64,000 nt of DNA from assembly GCA_003281685.1 (NCBI GenBank), contig QCBH01000005.1:1-64000 (forward strand), written 5' to 3'. The notes under the pieces are model-generated. The model ran no database searches. It saw only the letters and a list, made by a program, of their open reading frames with translations, and was not told the origin of the DNA. Of the stretch, positions 1 to 9,255 are shown piece by piece. A program made the translations under genes and the position numbers. Each line of letters starts with the position of its first letter. Positions within the stretch are counted from its first letter, which is position 1. The DNA comes from Prochlorococcus sp. AG-347-E23. GTDB taxonomy: Bacteria > Cyanobacteriota > Cyanobacteriia > PCC-6307 > Cyanobiaceae.

Positions 1-57
1 ATCGAAAAAAATAAGATCCTTATTTACTCAATTAATAAATCCTAGTAGATTATAGAT

Positions 58-1167
58 ATGACAGATATCTTAGTATTAATTTTATTTGTATTGTCTGGGG
101 CTGCTTCAGGATGGCTTGGTGTTGATTTATTGCCAGTAGACATACTCAAACAGGTATCTAATGTAGAAGGTTTTAGAATTGTTTTAGCAATAATTGGTTT
201 TTTTGTAGGATTAGCAGCTGGTTTTGTATTTCTTCAACTAAGAAAGACGTTTCTTGATCAAATAAGAACAATGCCAACGGACTTATTAATAAGTAGGTCC
301 GTTGGATTAATTTTAGGATTACTTGTTGCAAATCTCCTACTTGCTCCAATACTATTAATTCCCTTCCCTAGAGAGGTTTTTTTCGCAAAACCCTTGGCAG
401 CTATATTAAGCAACATTTTCTTTGGTGTGCTTGGTTATAAGTTAGCAGATACCCATGGAAGGACATTATTGAGATTATTTAATCCCAACAATACTGATGC
501 ATATCTAGTTAATGAAGGTATTCTCCCTGCTGCAAGTCCAAAAATTTTAGATACCAGTGTAATTATTGATGGAAGAATAAATGGACTATTAAGTTGCGGA
601 TTATTGGAAGGACAATTAATTGTTGCTCAAAGTGTAATTGACGAATTACAAACTTTAGCTGACTCAAGCAGTAATGAAAAAAGGTCGAAAGGCAGGAGAG
701 GTCTCAAGTTATTAAAAGAATTAAGAGATTTATATGGGAGAAGACTTGTAATAAACCCAACTAAGTATGAAGGTAATGGGGTAGATGAAAAACTCTTGAA
801 GATTACTGAGGATATGACAGGAACTTTAATTACAGCTGATTATAATCTTTCTCAGATTGCTGAAGTTAAAGAATTAAAAGTTATGAATTTAAGTGATTTG
901 GTTATTGCTTTAAGGCCAGAAGTACAACCAGGAGAATCACTTAATATAAAAATTGTCAGAGAAGGCAAAGAAAAAATGCAAGGTATTGGATATTTAGATG
1001 ACGGAACAATGGTAGTTATTGATGAGGCAAAGAATTTTGTAGGGAGCAGATTAGATATTGTTATAACAGGAGCATTACAAACTCCCACTGGAAGAATGGT
1101 CTTTGGAAAACTAATAAATAATCCTGAGTCAAACAAATCTTTTAAATCACCAGCGACACAGGGCTAA
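58..1167 (+). CDS. PIN/TRAM-domain membrane protein (YacL-like)
   Basis: A 369-residue protein that begins with about four hydrophobic segments (residues 5-130), followed by a PIN nuclease-like domain. That domain opens with DTSVIIDGRI near residue 165 and has further acidic positions downstream. A TRAM-like RNA-binding segment lies near residues 290-350. This is the layout of the YacL/PilT-like family, often described as a membrane-anchored putative RNase, whose substrate is not established. The ATG at 58 is used because the hydrophobic N-terminus starts there. It lies 40 bases before the Clp pair, so it may share a transcript with it. Family assignment is firm; nuclease activity is inferred. 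Confidence 0.85.
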   Translation: MTDILVLILFVLSGAASGWLGVDLLPVDILKQVSNVEGFRIVLAIIGFFVGLAAGFVFLQLRKTFLDQIRTMPTDLLISRSVGLILGLLVANLLLAPILLIPFPREVFFAKPLAAILSNIFFGVLGYKLADTHGRTLLRLFNPNNTDAYLVNEGILPAASPKILDTSVIIDGRINGLLSCGLLEGQLIVAQSVIDELQTLADSSSNEKRSKGRRGLKLLKELRDLYGRRLVINPTKYEGNGVDEKLLKITEDMTGTLITADYNLSQIAEVKELKVMNLSDLVIALRPEVQPGESLNIKIVREGKEKMQGIGYLDDGTMVVIDEAKNFVGSRLDIVITGALQTPTGRMVFGKLINNPESNKSFKSPATQG

Positions 1168-1207
1168 ATCTAGCTAGAATCAAATCATTCTTAATTTCGT
1201 GATACAA

Positions 1208-1870
1208 ATGACTGTATCTGCTCCTTATTACGGCGAAAACACCGTTATGAGGACTCCGCCCCCTGATCTTCCCTCTCTTTTACTTAAAGAGCGAATTGTT
1301 TATCTTGGTTTACCATTATTTTCAGATGATGATGCGAAAAGACAACTAGGAATGGATGTTACTGAGCTAATCATTGCTCAACTTCTTTATCTAGAGTTTG
1401 AGGATCCAGAAAAACCGATCTATTTCTACATCAATTCAACAGGAACAAGTTGGTACACTGGTGATGCCGTTGGTTTTGAAACAGAAGCTTTCGCTATCTG
1501 CGATACAATAAGCTATATCAAGCCTCCAGTACACACAATATGTATTGGACAAGCAATGGGGACTGCTGCAGTTATCCTTTCATCTGGCACAAAGGGACAA
1601 AGGGCGGCTCTTCCACATGCTTCTATTGTTTTACATCAACCTATAAGCGGTGCAAGAGGCCAAGCAACTGATATCCAAATAAGAGCTGAGGAAGTTTTGA
1701 AAAATAAAAAATCAATGCTGGAGATACTATCTCGTAATACTGGAAAGTCTATAGAAGAACTCTCAAAAGACTCTGACAGGATGAGTTATCTCAACCCCCA
1801 AGAAGCCCTAGATTATGGAGTTATCGATAGAATACTCATAAGTCAAAAAGATTTACCAAGTAAAATTTAA
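1208..1870 (+). CDS. clpR: ClpR, catalytically inactive ClpP-like subunit
   Basis: This is a ClpP-family subunit of about 220 residues. Where active ClpP has the ASMGA serine motif, this protein reads GQAMGTAA, so the nucleophilic serine is absent. It also carries the STGTSWYTGD insertion near the handle region that I associate with cyanobacterial ClpR. ClpR is known to assemble with ClpP3 into a mixed-ring core that works with ClpC. The following gene is an active ClpP, 24 bases downstream, matching the clpR-clpP3 pair. I prefer the ATG at 1208 (MTVSAPYYGE) over a GTG at 1199, which adds only three residues. Confidence 0.9.
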   Translation: MTVSAPYYGENTVMRTPPPDLPSLLLKERIVYLGLPLFSDDDAKRQLGMDVTELIIAQLLYLEFEDPEKPIYFYINSTGTSWYTGDAVGFETEAFAICDTISYIKPPVHTICIGQAMGTAAVILSSGTKGQRAALPHASIVLHQPISGARGQATDIQIRAEEVLKNKKSMLEILSRNTGKSIEELSKDSDRMSYLNPQEALDYGVIDRILISQKDLPSKI

Positions 1871-1894
1871 CCTTCACAAAATTATTTTAGAATT

Positions 1895-2506
1895 ATGCCA
1901 ATAGGAACTCCAAGCGTGCCTTACAGACTCCCAGGAAGTCAATACGAAAGGTGGGTCGACATATATACAAGATTAGGTGTTGAAAGAATTCTTTTTCTTG
2001 GACAAGAAGTGAATGATGGTATTGCTAATAGCCTTGTTGCACAAATGCTTTATCTGGATTCTGATGATAATTCCAAACCTATCTATCTATATATAAACAG
2101 CCCAGGAGGATCAGTTACTGCTGGCTTGGCTATATATGACACTATCAAATACGTGAAAAGTGATGTAGTAACAATCTGCGTAGGCCTCGCAGCCTCAATG
2201 GGAGCGTTCCTATTGGCTGCTGGCACAAAAGGTAAAAGAGTTGCTTTGCCTCACAGCAGAATAATGATTCATCAACCTTTAGGAGGAACTTCTCAACGTC
2301 AAGCAAGTGATATTGAAATAGAAGCTAAGGAAATTTTAAGAATTAAAGATATGTTAAATATGTCTATGGCAGATATGACAGGCCAATCATTTGAGAAAAT
2401 TGAAAAGGATACTGATAGAGATTATTTTCTAAGTGCGGAAGAAGCAAAAAACTATGGCTTAATTGATAGAGTAATCACACATCCAAGCGAAGCTAATCAG
2501 TCTTAA
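1895..2506 (+). CDS. clpP3: ClpP3, ATP-dependent Clp protease proteolytic subunit
   Basis: This 203-residue ClpP has an intact active site: Ser101 in AASMGAFLL, His126 in RIMIHQP and an Asp in the KDTDRD segment. The oxyanion-region motif [11 protein letters not shown] is present. It should form the active part of the mixed ClpP3/R core that degrades unfolded or tagged proteins delivered by an AAA+ partner (ClpC by family knowledge; not encoded here). It follows clpR by 24 bases in the same direction, so co-transcription and co-assembly are likely. Nothing looks truncated. Confidence 0.93.
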   Translation: MPIGTPSVPYRLPGSQYERWVDIYTRLGVERILFLGQEVNDGIANSLVAQMLYLDSDDNSKPIYLYINSPGGSVTAGLAIYDTIKYVKSDVVTICVGLAASMGAFLLAAGTKGKRVALPHSRIMIHQPLGGTSQRQASDIEIEAKEILRIKDMLNMSMADMTGQSFEKIEKDTDRDYFLSAEEAKNYGLIDRVITHPSEANQS

Positions 2507-2615
2507 ATTTTCTAAATAAATATTTTAATTTTAATTTTTAAATTAATAATTTTTGGTTTATTTACACCTTTAATGTCTAAAATATTAATTATCAAATGCA
2601 AAGAAGTTACAACTA

Positions 2616-3605
2616 ATGACCCAACTCTTTTATGACACAGATGCAGATCTAAGTCTTTTAAATAATAAAACAATCGCGATTATTGGATATGGTTCACAAG
2701 GTCATGCACATGCCCTAAACCTTAAAGATAGCGGTATGGATGTAATTGTTGGATTATATAAAGGAAGTAAGTCTGAAAGCAAAGCTATTAGCGATGGTCT
2801 ACAGGTATTTAGCGTTTCTGAAGCTTGCGAAAAAGCAGACTGGATTATGATTCTCCTCCCAGATGAGTTCCAGAAAGATGTTTACCTTAAAGAAATAGAA
2901 CCAAACTTAAAAGAAGGAAAGATATTAAGTTTTGCTCATGGCTTCAATATAAGATTCGGGCTTATCAAACCTCCTAGTTTTGTGGATGTTGTAATGATTG
3001 CTCCAAAAGGGCCTGGACACACTGTTCGTTGGGAATATCAGAATGGTCAAGGAGTTCCAGCATTGTTTGCAGTAGAGCAGGATTCTTCCGGAAATGCAAG
3101 ATCATTGGCGATGGCTTACGCTAAAGGAATTGGCGGAACAAGAGCTGGGATTCTTGAAACAAACTTCAAAGAAGAAACAGAAACTGATTTATTTGGAGAA
3201 CAAGCGGTTTTGTGCGGAGGATTATCAGAACTCGTCAAATCAGGCTTCGAAACTCTTGTAGAGGCAGGCTATCAGCCCGAACTTGCTTACTTCGAATGCT
3301 TACATGAAGTTAAACTTATTGTTGATTTAATGGTAAAGGGAGGCTTATCTCAAATGAGAGATTCCATTTCAAATACTGCAGAATATGGAGATTATGTAAG
3401 TGGTAAAAGACTTATCAATAGTGATACAAAAAAAGAAATGCAGAAAATTCTAAAAGATATTCAAGATGGAACTTTCGCTAAGAATTTTGTGGAAGAATGT
3501 GATAAAAACAAACCCTTAATGACAAAATTAAGAGAAGCGAACTCAAAACATGAAATTGAGAAAGTGGGTAAAGGTCTGCGTTCGATGTTCAGTTGGCTGA
3601 AATAA
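2616..3605 (+). CDS. ilvC: Ketol-acid reductoisomerase
   Basis: This enzyme converts acetolactate or acetohydroxybutyrate to the dihydroxy acid with NADPH and Mg2+, the second step of valine/isoleucine synthesis. The nucleotide-binding motif [18 protein letters not shown] begins near residue 23. The metal-binding [12 protein letters not shown] segment lies near residue 190, and [11 protein letters not shown] is present. At 329 residues it is a class I (short) enzyme of normal length. The ATG at 2616 follows a 109-base gap after clpP3. Its 3' end overlaps the cobD start by 13 bases, which suggests translational coupling. Confidence 0.96.
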   Translation: MTQLFYDTDADLSLLNNKTIAIIGYGSQGHAHALNLKDSGMDVIVGLYKGSKSESKAISDGLQVFSVSEACEKADWIMILLPDEFQKDVYLKEIEPNLKEGKILSFAHGFNIRFGLIKPPSFVDVVMIAPKGPGHTVRWEYQNGQGVPALFAVEQDSSGNARSLAMAYAKGIGGTRAGILETNFKEETETDLFGEQAVLCGGLSELVKSGFETLVEAGYQPELAYFECLHEVKLIVDLMVKGGLSQMRDSISNTAEYGDYVSGKRLINSDTKKEMQKILKDIQDGTFAKNFVEECDKNKPLMTKLREANSKHEIEKVGKGLRSMFSWLK

Positions 3606-4618
3606 ATTTATTTTTACTATTTCTTGGATCGATTGGTCTTGATTTATTGATCGGCGATCCAAGATTCTTAATACACCCTGTTCAAGTTATTGGCTTTTAC
3701 ATAAAAAAAATATCTGATTACCTAATAAATAATTTTGGAGAAAATAAAAATATATTATTTTGGGGTGGTTTAATTGTAGCTTTATCCACCATTGGTATGA
3801 GTTTTGGTTTCGGGAAATTGATAGAACTCAGTTATGTGCAATCAAAAAATAATTTTTTTGGTGGATTGTTAATTTTTTTTGGACTTTCAAGTTGTATTGC
3901 GACTAAGGGACTTATTTCAAGTGTGAAAGAGATTGTAGAGCTAATACAACGCGAAGAAATTAATGTCCAAAATAAGAGAATAATCAAAGAGAGGGTACAA
4001 AGAATAGTAAGTAGGGATGTAAGCTCATCTTCTTTAAAACATCTTTTGAGATCAAGTACAGAGAGTCTTACCGAAAATTCTGTTGATGGAATATTTGGGC
4101 CATTATTTTGGATTTTTATTGGAATTTTTTTTATGAAATTTTCAATTTTTCTGCCAGGACCTTTATCACTTGGCTTTTCTTATAAAGCCATTAGTACTTT
4201 AGATTCAATGATAGGTTACAAATATGATTATTTTAGATATTTAGGTTTTTTTAGTGCAAAAATTGAAGATATTTTTACGTTTGTTCCTTCAAGATTAGTT
4301 TTAATCACATTACCTTTAGTTAGTCCCAAAATTAATGTGTATGGATCAATCATAAAAAAAAGCTATCTTGATGGTAAAAAATATGATTCGCCTAATGCTG
4401 GGATTTCAGAAGCTATATTTGCTTATATTTCTGATATTAAATTGGGTGGGAAAAGTAAATATAAAAATGAAATTATTGAAAAGCCAATCATCAATGCATA
4501 TGGAGGTAATTGCACTGGAGAAAAAATTAAATTAATTTGTCAATTAATTTTGAGATTACAATTTTTATGGATAATAATTTTTGTCTTAATTTTTTTTTTA
4601 ATTTCGACTTTAATTTAA
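3593..4618 (+). CDS. cobD: Adenosylcobinamide-phosphate synthase CobD/CbiB
   Basis: A 341-residue polytopic membrane protein. The N-terminal [15 protein letters not shown] motif and the internal [19 protein letters not shown] motif are CbiB/CobD hallmarks, as is [10 protein letters not shown] near the C-terminus. The family joins an aminopropanol-type side chain to adenosylcobyric acid, late in cobamide assembly. Picocyanobacteria are known to make pseudocobalamin, so that is the probable end product. Translation appears to begin at a TTG at 3593 inside the 3' end of ilvC, a 13-base overlap. The start codon is less certain than the identity. Confidence 0.9.
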   Translation: MAEINLFLLFLGSIGLDLLIGDPRFLIHPVQVIGFYIKKISDYLINNFGENKNILFWGGLIVALSTIGMSFGFGKLIELSYVQSKNNFFGGLLIFFGLSSCIATKGLISSVKEIVELIQREEINVQNKRIIKERVQRIVSRDVSSSSLKHLLRSSTESLTENSVDGIFGPLFWIFIGIFFMKFSIFLPGPLSLGFSYKAISTLDSMIGYKYDYFRYLGFFSAKIEDIFTFVPSRLVLITLPLVSPKINVYGSIIKKSYLDGKKYDSPNAGISEAIFAYISDIKLGGKSKYKNEIIEKPIINAYGGNCTGEKIKLICQLILRLQFLWIIIFVLIFFLISTLI

Positions 4619-4661
4619 TAATAAATTAGTTTTAAAATTACTAAAATAAAAATAAAAACCT

Positions 4662-4907
4662 ATGCAAGAAAACGGCTCTCCAATAGAAAATCAAAATGAA
4701 GATTTTGCTAATACATCATCAACCGATGATGAATACTCCAAATGGGTAGACAATCAGGGAGATGAAGTAAAGAATGTTTTTGGATTTAATAGCAGTGCTG
4801 AACTTGTAAATGGTAGAGCAGCAATGATCGGATTCTTAATGCTCATATTAACCGAGTTAGTTTTTAGCGGCAGACCTGTTACTTCTTCAATTTTTGGTAT
4901 TAATTAA
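4662..4907 (+). CDS. hli: High-light-inducible protein (Hli/HLIP)
   Basis: An 81-residue protein with an acidic N-terminal half and one C-terminal membrane helix carrying the chlorophyll-binding signature ELVNGRAAMIGF. This is the single-helix LHC-like Hli family, which binds chlorophyll and carotenoid in thylakoids and protects photosystem assembly under excess light. The longer N-terminal extension separates it from the very short Hli pair at the right end of the window. The next gene starts only 2 bases after its stop, so the two are probably co-expressed. Confidence 0.9.
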   Translation: MQENGSPIENQNEDFANTSSTDDEYSKWVDNQGDEVKNVFGFNSSAELVNGRAAMIGFLMLILTELVFSGRPVTSSIFGIN

Positions 4908-4909
4908 AA

Positions 4910-5122
4910 ATGGAAGCAAAAAAATCTAATTCAATAAAATTATTCTTATACATATCTGTATGGGTAATAATTTGGGGCACTTTTGGATCTTTGATCGATT
5001 TTCCTCTATATAAAAATAAAATCTACTTAGAAGGAAGCATATATCAATATCTTACTTTCGCAGTTACAGCGATTATTTCTATTATATCTGCAAAGTTTTT
5101 TTATAAGAAAATTAATCTATAA
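4910..5122 (+). CDS. Small two-span membrane protein, unknown
   Basis: I do not recognise this 70-residue protein. It has two hydrophobic segments (about residues 10-30 and 45-62) with basic ends, as expected for a small inner- or thylakoid-membrane protein. The ATG at 4910 is 2 bases after the hli stop. That tight spacing is the best evidence it is real and suggests a role linked to the Hli protein. Its last 6 bases overlap the convergent gene at 5117. Confidence 0.6.
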   Translation: MEAKKSNSIKLFLYISVWVIIWGTFGSLIDFPLYKNKIYLEGSIYQYLTFAVTAIISIISAKFFYKKINL

Positions 5123-5374
5123 AAACTTGTACCTAAATTTCTTAATAATTTTTGCGGGTTCTTTACCTTCATTTGACTCGTAAAGTATCCACTGATGTGT
5201 CTCAGTATCATGATCACAACCATAATTTCCAGATAGGTTATCGTAACTTAAAAGATATGAATGACAATTTTGGTCTGCCTCAAAAGCAGAGTCATAACCT
5301 ATTAGGTAATATATCAAAAATAGAACAGTTATTAACAAAAAAAATACTTGAGAAACTAAATTAACTATCTTCAT
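5117..5374 (-). CDS. Hypothetical protein with N-terminal membrane anchor
   Basis: This 85-residue protein starts with one hydrophobic segment (about residues 8-26) that could be an uncleaved signal anchor. A polar domain follows with two cysteines (in DQNCHSYL and NYGCDHD), which could form a disulfide if exported. It ends convergently with the plus-strand gene and overlaps it by 6 bases. I do not recognise a family. The opposite-strand frame in the same interval is less protein-like and was not called. Confidence 0.5.
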   Translation of the reverse strand: MKIVNLVSQVFFLLITVLFLIYYLIGYDSAFEADQNCHSYLLSYDNLSGNYGCDHDTETHQWILYESNEGKEPAKIIKKFRYKFL

Positions 5375-5433
5375 AAAATATTCTAAAATTTAAATATATC
5401 ATCTAATAAAAATTTTTCGATCTAAAAATATAG

Positions 5434-5688
5434 CTAACGACCAACATTAAATACAAAGTCATGGAATTCTTGATTCTTTAAATACAGGATGACTAGCAAT
5501 ACTAAAATCATATTTAAGCCTATTACTATTGATCCAAAAATATTTATTTGTTTTTTACCTGGCAAAGTGTAAGTAAATTTCTTGCCTTTAAGAAAACCAG
5601 CTAAGCCTTTTTTTTCTTTTTTTGTTTCTTTTATTTGAGTATTTTTAGTATTACTCTTAACTTCATTATCAGAAAAACCTTTTACCAT
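5434..5688 (-). CDS. Small lysine-rich single-span protein, unknown
   Basis: This 84-residue protein has a charged N-terminal half, with many Lys and the segment KKGLAGFLKGKKFTYTLPGKK, followed by one strong membrane helix near residues 52-68. I do not recognise a family. It sits with two other small minus-strand genes between the hli cluster and hup. Composition and codon use match the neighbouring genes, so it is probably real. Confidence 0.55.
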   Translation of the reverse strand: MVKGFSDNEVKSNTKNTQIKETKKEKKGLAGFLKGKKFTYTLPGKKQINIFGSIVIGLNMILVLLVILYLKNQEFHDFVFNVGR

Positions 5689-5742
5689 TATAAATTAAAT
5701 AACAAATTTATAATATTCCAAAAAAATAAATTATTTTAATAA

Positions 5743-6054
5743 TTAACAATTTTTAATCACATATGGGGTCATATATGAAATTCTCTCATTTGAGGAATTA
5801 TTAAAAAAATAAGCTTCAATAATTTCCGTTTGCAGCCCCAATAGACTAGATTGACATTTGAATCTATTTTGGTCAAATACTACTAATTGAAGTTTTTCTA
5901 TTTCAGAAACTAATTCTTTACATACTTGAGATCGAGAATCTTTAAAACAATCACTAGATTGTTTTAAAATTTTAGACTTTGTTGATATTGTTTCTGCCAT
6001 AAGGAAATTTGATAATAATAAAAATTTTAAGAATAAAATAGTTAAAAATTTCAT
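5743..6054 (-). CDS. Small secreted protein, unknown
   Basis: This 103-residue protein begins with a signal-peptide-like stretch, MKFLTILFLKFLLLSNFLMA, that would be cleaved near AETIS. The mature part has four cysteines (DCFKD, QVCKE, FKCQS and the C-terminal NC), an even number that fits a disulfide-bonded periplasmic or lumenal protein. I do not recognise the family. It lies downstream of hup on the same strand, but the hup terminator separates them. Confidence 0.6.
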   Translation of the reverse strand: MKFLTILFLKFLLLSNFLMAETISTKSKILKQSSDCFKDSRSQVCKELVSEIEKLQLVVFDQNRFKCQSSLLGLQTEIIEAYFFNNSSNERISYMTPYVIKNC

Positions 6055-6130
6055 TACTTTTTAAGATTTCAAAATTTTGGATACTTTGGCAGGAGTTTTG
6101 ATCATTAAGCTAATTTTATTTAATTGCAAT

Positions 6131-6157
6131 AAAAAAAAGATGCCCTAGAAGAGCACC
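6131..6157 (-). terminator. Rho-independent terminator after hup
   Basis: Read on the minus strand, GGTGCTC pairs with GGGCATC (7 pairs, two of them G-U) around a 5-base loop. A run of eight T follows directly. It begins 29 bases after the hup stop, the right distance for its terminator. Confidence 0.7.
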
Positions 6158-6185
6158 TATTAAAGGAAGAAATAGATTAAAAAGA

Positions 6186-6461
6186 TTACCCTTGAACTCT
6201 ATCCTTAAAAAGTTTACCTGCAGAGAATGTTGGAACTCTTTTAGCGGGTATTGCTATTTTTTCGCCTGTCTTAGGGTTTAATCCCTGTCTTGCAGAACGA
6301 TCTCTTGGTTCGAAAGAACCAAATCCTAGTAAAGAGACTTTTTTGCCTTCCACTACTGAATCAACAATAGTTTCAATAGCCGCATCAACAACTAAAGAAA
6401 CATCTGTTTTTGTGAGCTCTGTACGAGCTGCAACAAGATTTACTAAATCAGCTTTGTTCAT
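6186..6461 (-). CDS. hup: HU-type DNA-binding protein
   Basis: This 91-residue HU/IHF-family protein begins MNKADLVNLVAARTELTK. It contains the family signature GFGSFEPRDRSARQGLNPKT near residue 47, including the DNA-contacting arm, and ends with the usual FKDRV. HU bends and compacts DNA as a dimer. It stands alone, with its own terminator downstream. The length is standard and there is no sign of alteration. Confidence 0.95.
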   Translation of the reverse strand: MNKADLVNLVAARTELTKTDVSLVVDAAIETIVDSVVEGKKVSLLGFGSFEPRDRSARQGLNPKTGEKIAIPAKRVPTFSAGKLFKDRVQG

Positions 6462-6535
6462 TGAAATTTAAATTAATGCAAAGGTTTTAAAAAAAAGATT
6501 TAAATCGAGTTTTAAACCTCGAACTTCCACATCAT

Positions 6536-6673
6536 ATGGAGCAAATACAAATACGGCAACCGAAAATGCCGGCGGCGCAAAGCTTTATACAAATTTTAGG
6601 GACATTTTTAGCAACATTACTTATTTTTATAGCCGCGCTTTTTTCTCTTAAAAAAAATAGCCTCTTCATTTAG
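6536..6673 (+). CDS. Candidate 45-residue membrane micropeptide
   Basis: The ATG at 6536 opens a 45-codon frame with a polar N-terminus rich in Gln and Arg, then one membrane helix (about residues 17-38). Codons such as CGG, CCG and GCG near the 5' end are unusual for this AT-rich DNA. That makes this GC-richer patch stand out and argues against chance AT-rich sequence. It is divergent from hup. No family is recognised and the call is tentative. Confidence 0.4.
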   Translation: MEQIQIRQPKMPAAQSFIQILGTFLATLLIFIAALFSLKKNSLFI

Positions 6674-7089
6674 AGAACAGCTAAAAGCACTGGTAGCACT
6701 GGATTTTTTATTAAAAAATATAACTAAATTTAGCAAAGAGAAAAAATGTCAAAGAGGGATGAATTTAAGAATTTGAGCTATTTATTATGTTTTATTAATT
6801 TTCAGATATATTTCCTTCTCATCACATGAAAAAGCATAATTTGTATTTTGAAATCAAGAAAAATCTGGTTTTTTCATGATTAAACTTTCTCTCTAAATCG
6901 TTTTATACACTGAGCAGATAGATGAATAAATTTTAATTAACTAGAAAATTAGTACTCTCCAAGATCTAATAAAGTTGATTAGTGAAACCTTAAATTTTAG
7001 TTTTTTTTCTTAAATTTGTATCTATTATTCTAGTATCAGTAAATTGAATAAATTATCTCAATATTTAATTAATCAATGATAAAGAGAAA
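6674..7089. other. Gene-free stretch upstream of glgX
   Basis: These 416 bases are AT-rich and hold no convincing gene. The longest start-to-stop frame I see has about 27 codons (from 6746) and looks random. The stretch probably contains the promoter and leader of the downstream debranching enzyme, but no clear -35/-10 pair or hairpin is visible. Confidence 0.5.
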
Positions 7090-9123
7090 GTGAATCATAT
7101 CAATAAAGGTAAACCATTTCCCTTAGGAAGTTCTCTAACTTCACAAGGGGTTAATTTTTCCCTAGTAGCCACAAATGCAGAATATATAGAAATCTTATTG
7201 TTTGAGAAAGAGGACTCTATTTCCCCAAAAAGTATATTGAAACTAGATCAGAATCATAATACAGGTCCCTACTGGCATGCAGAGGTAAAAAATCTAAATG
7301 AAGGTTGTATCTATGCTTTTAGAGTAAAACAAAAAAATAATGCTATCAATAATAACTATGAAAAAAAAGTATTACTTGATCCATGTTCAAGGGGTATAAC
7401 TGGGTGGAAAAGTTATAAAAGAGAAAATGCATTAAAAACGCAAGAAAATACTAATTCTTGTCTTAAAAGCGTTGTTTGCGATAGAAAATTATTTAATTTT
7501 AAGGATTTTCCAAGACCGAAACATTCTTGGGAAGAAACAATTATTTATGAACTCCATATCAAATCCTTCACTGAATCAACTGATAAAACTGAAAGTTGTA
7601 TCAAGAAATTTGTTAAAAAAATTCCATATCTCAAAGAACTGGGAATTACCTCTATCGAATTACTTCCAATTTTTTGTTTTGATCCAACTGATGCACCAAA
7701 TGGATTAGAGAATTTTTGGGGTTATAGTCCAATTAATTGGTTTACTCCGCATTTTGAATACCTTTCGAATGAATCAGCTGAAAAGAATAGAGAGGAATTT
7801 AGAAAATTAGTAGAAGAGTGTCATAAGGCAGATATTGAAGTTATTTTAGATGTCGTATACAATCACACTACTGAAGGAGATTACAAGGGACCTGCGATAT
7901 GTTGGAAAGGTATAGATGAAAACCTTTATTACTTTATTGGGAAAGATAAAAATTATCAGGACGTATCTGGTTGTGGGAATACTATTGCAGCAAACAGAGG
8001 ATTAGTTAGAAAACTAATAATTGAATCAATAAAGTGTTGGGCGAGTGAATTTGGAGTAGATGGTTTTAGATTTGATTTAGGTATTGCCTTATCAAGAGGA
8101 GAAAATCTCTCGCCACTCGATAATCCTCCAATTTTTGAAGATATAGAATGTGAACCAGAACTTGTTGATGTAAAGTTTATAAGTGAGCCATGGGATTGTG
8201 GTGGTTTATATAAATTAGGTGATTTCCCATCTAAGAATACTTTCACTTGGAATGGTCATTTTAGAGATGATTTGCGAAGATTTTGGAAGGGGGATAAAGA
8301 TACAGCTTGGAATATGAGCGATAAAATCAAAGGTACTCCATCGATTTATAAAGAAGATAATTTTTTCCCAAAATCAATAAACTTTATTACTTCACATGAT
8401 GGGTTCACACTAAAAGATTTAGTAACTTTCAATAGAAAACATAATTTTGCCAACAGAGAGCAAAACAGAGATGGTGATAACCATAACAGTTCTTGGAATC
8501 ATGGTATTGAGGGACCAACTACAAACTTATTAATTAATGATTTAAGAAAAAGACAACAAAAAAATCTTGTTCTTAGCTTACTTATCTCTAAAGGTGTGCC
8601 AATGATACTTATGGGTGATGAGATAGGAAGATCACAAGGCGGTAACAATAATTCTTGGTGCCAAGATAATTTATTGGGCTGGATGAATTGGGAACATGGT
8701 CAACAAGATTTGGAATTATTAGAATATTTTAAATACGTTATAAAAATCAGAAAAAAACTAATAAACATTTTTAATCCATCATTTTGCCCTAATAATCAAA
8801 CCAATGAGAATATTCCAACATATCATTGGCATGGAACAAAATTAGATAATCCCGATTGGAGTAGTTGGTCTCACACAGTTGCTTTTAGCATTAACAAAGG
8901 CATTACTAATCCAATGGTCTGGATAGGTTTGAATGCATATTCAAAAAGTATCAATTTCCCCTTGCCGAAATGTAAATATAATTGGTTAAAAGTTATTGAC
9001 ACTAGCATGTCTGAGATTTTTGAACCCTTAACTATCAATGAAAAATTTGTTTCAATAAAAAGTAGAAGCTCTTTATTAATCATTTCAGAAGAAGTATTTG
9101 GGGCAAAAAATAATTTATTCTAA
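7090..9123 (+). CDS. glgX: Glycogen debranching enzyme / isoamylase-type
   Basis: A 677-residue GH13 enzyme of the isoamylase/GlgX group, which hydrolyses alpha-1,6 branches in glycogen. An N-terminal carbohydrate-binding-like domain (residues 1-130) precedes the catalytic barrel. All three catalytic residues are visible: Asp in DGFRFDLG (about 329), Glu in ISEPWDCGG (about 366) and Asp in TSHDGFTL (about 437). Family motifs DVVYNHT and GDEIGRSQGGNNNSWCQDN are present. It starts with GTG at 7090 after an AGAGAAA stretch. The gene probably serves night-time use of stored glycogen. A tRNA gene of opposite strand abuts its stop. Confidence 0.92.
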   Translation: MNHINKGKPFPLGSSLTSQGVNFSLVATNAEYIEILLFEKEDSISPKSILKLDQNHNTGPYWHAEVKNLNEGCIYAFRVKQKNNAINNNYEKKVLLDPCSRGITGWKSYKRENALKTQENTNSCLKSVVCDRKLFNFKDFPRPKHSWEETIIYELHIKSFTESTDKTESCIKKFVKKIPYLKELGITSIELLPIFCFDPTDAPNGLENFWGYSPINWFTPHFEYLSNESAEKNREEFRKLVEECHKADIEVILDVVYNHTTEGDYKGPAICWKGIDENLYYFIGKDKNYQDVSGCGNTIAANRGLVRKLIIESIKCWASEFGVDGFRFDLGIALSRGENLSPLDNPPIFEDIECEPELVDVKFISEPWDCGGLYKLGDFPSKNTFTWNGHFRDDLRRFWKGDKDTAWNMSDKIKGTPSIYKEDNFFPKSINFITSHDGFTLKDLVTFNRKHNFANREQNRDGDNHNSSWNHGIEGPTTNLLINDLRKRQQKNLVLSLLISKGVPMILMGDEIGRSQGGNNNSWCQDNLLGWMNWEHGQQDLELLEYFKYVIKIRKKLINIFNPSFCPNNQTNENIPTYHWHGTKLDNPDWSSWSHTVAFSINKGITNPMVWIGLNAYSKSINFPLPKCKYNWLKVIDTSMSEIFEPLTINEKFVSIKSRSSLLIISEEVFGAKNNLF

Positions 9124-9194
9124 AGCGGGCGGCGGGAATCGAACCCGCATCTTCAGCTTGGAAGGCTGAGGTTTTACCACTAAACCACGCCCGC
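9124..9194 (-). tRNA. tRNA-Gly (anticodon UCC)
   Basis: On the minus strand the sequence folds into a full cloverleaf: acceptor GCGGGCG/CGCCCGC, D arm GTTT/AAAC, anticodon stem TCAGC/GCTGA with loop CTTCCAA (anticodon TCC), and T arm GCGGG-TTCGATT-CCCGC. The discriminator base would be U. It overlaps or abuts the final stop codon of glgX on the opposite strand. No CCA is encoded. Confidence 0.95.
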
Positions 9195-9255
9195 ATTAAG
9201 TAATGGAATTACCATTGCAATAATACATTATCAAACAATCAACAAAGCAAAAAGA

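Noticed and set aside
5152..5364. Plus-strand frame opposite the small anchored protein
   Set aside because: It is fully antisense to the frame 5117-5374, has no membrane or fold signal, and the minus-strand frame has a better signal-anchor design.
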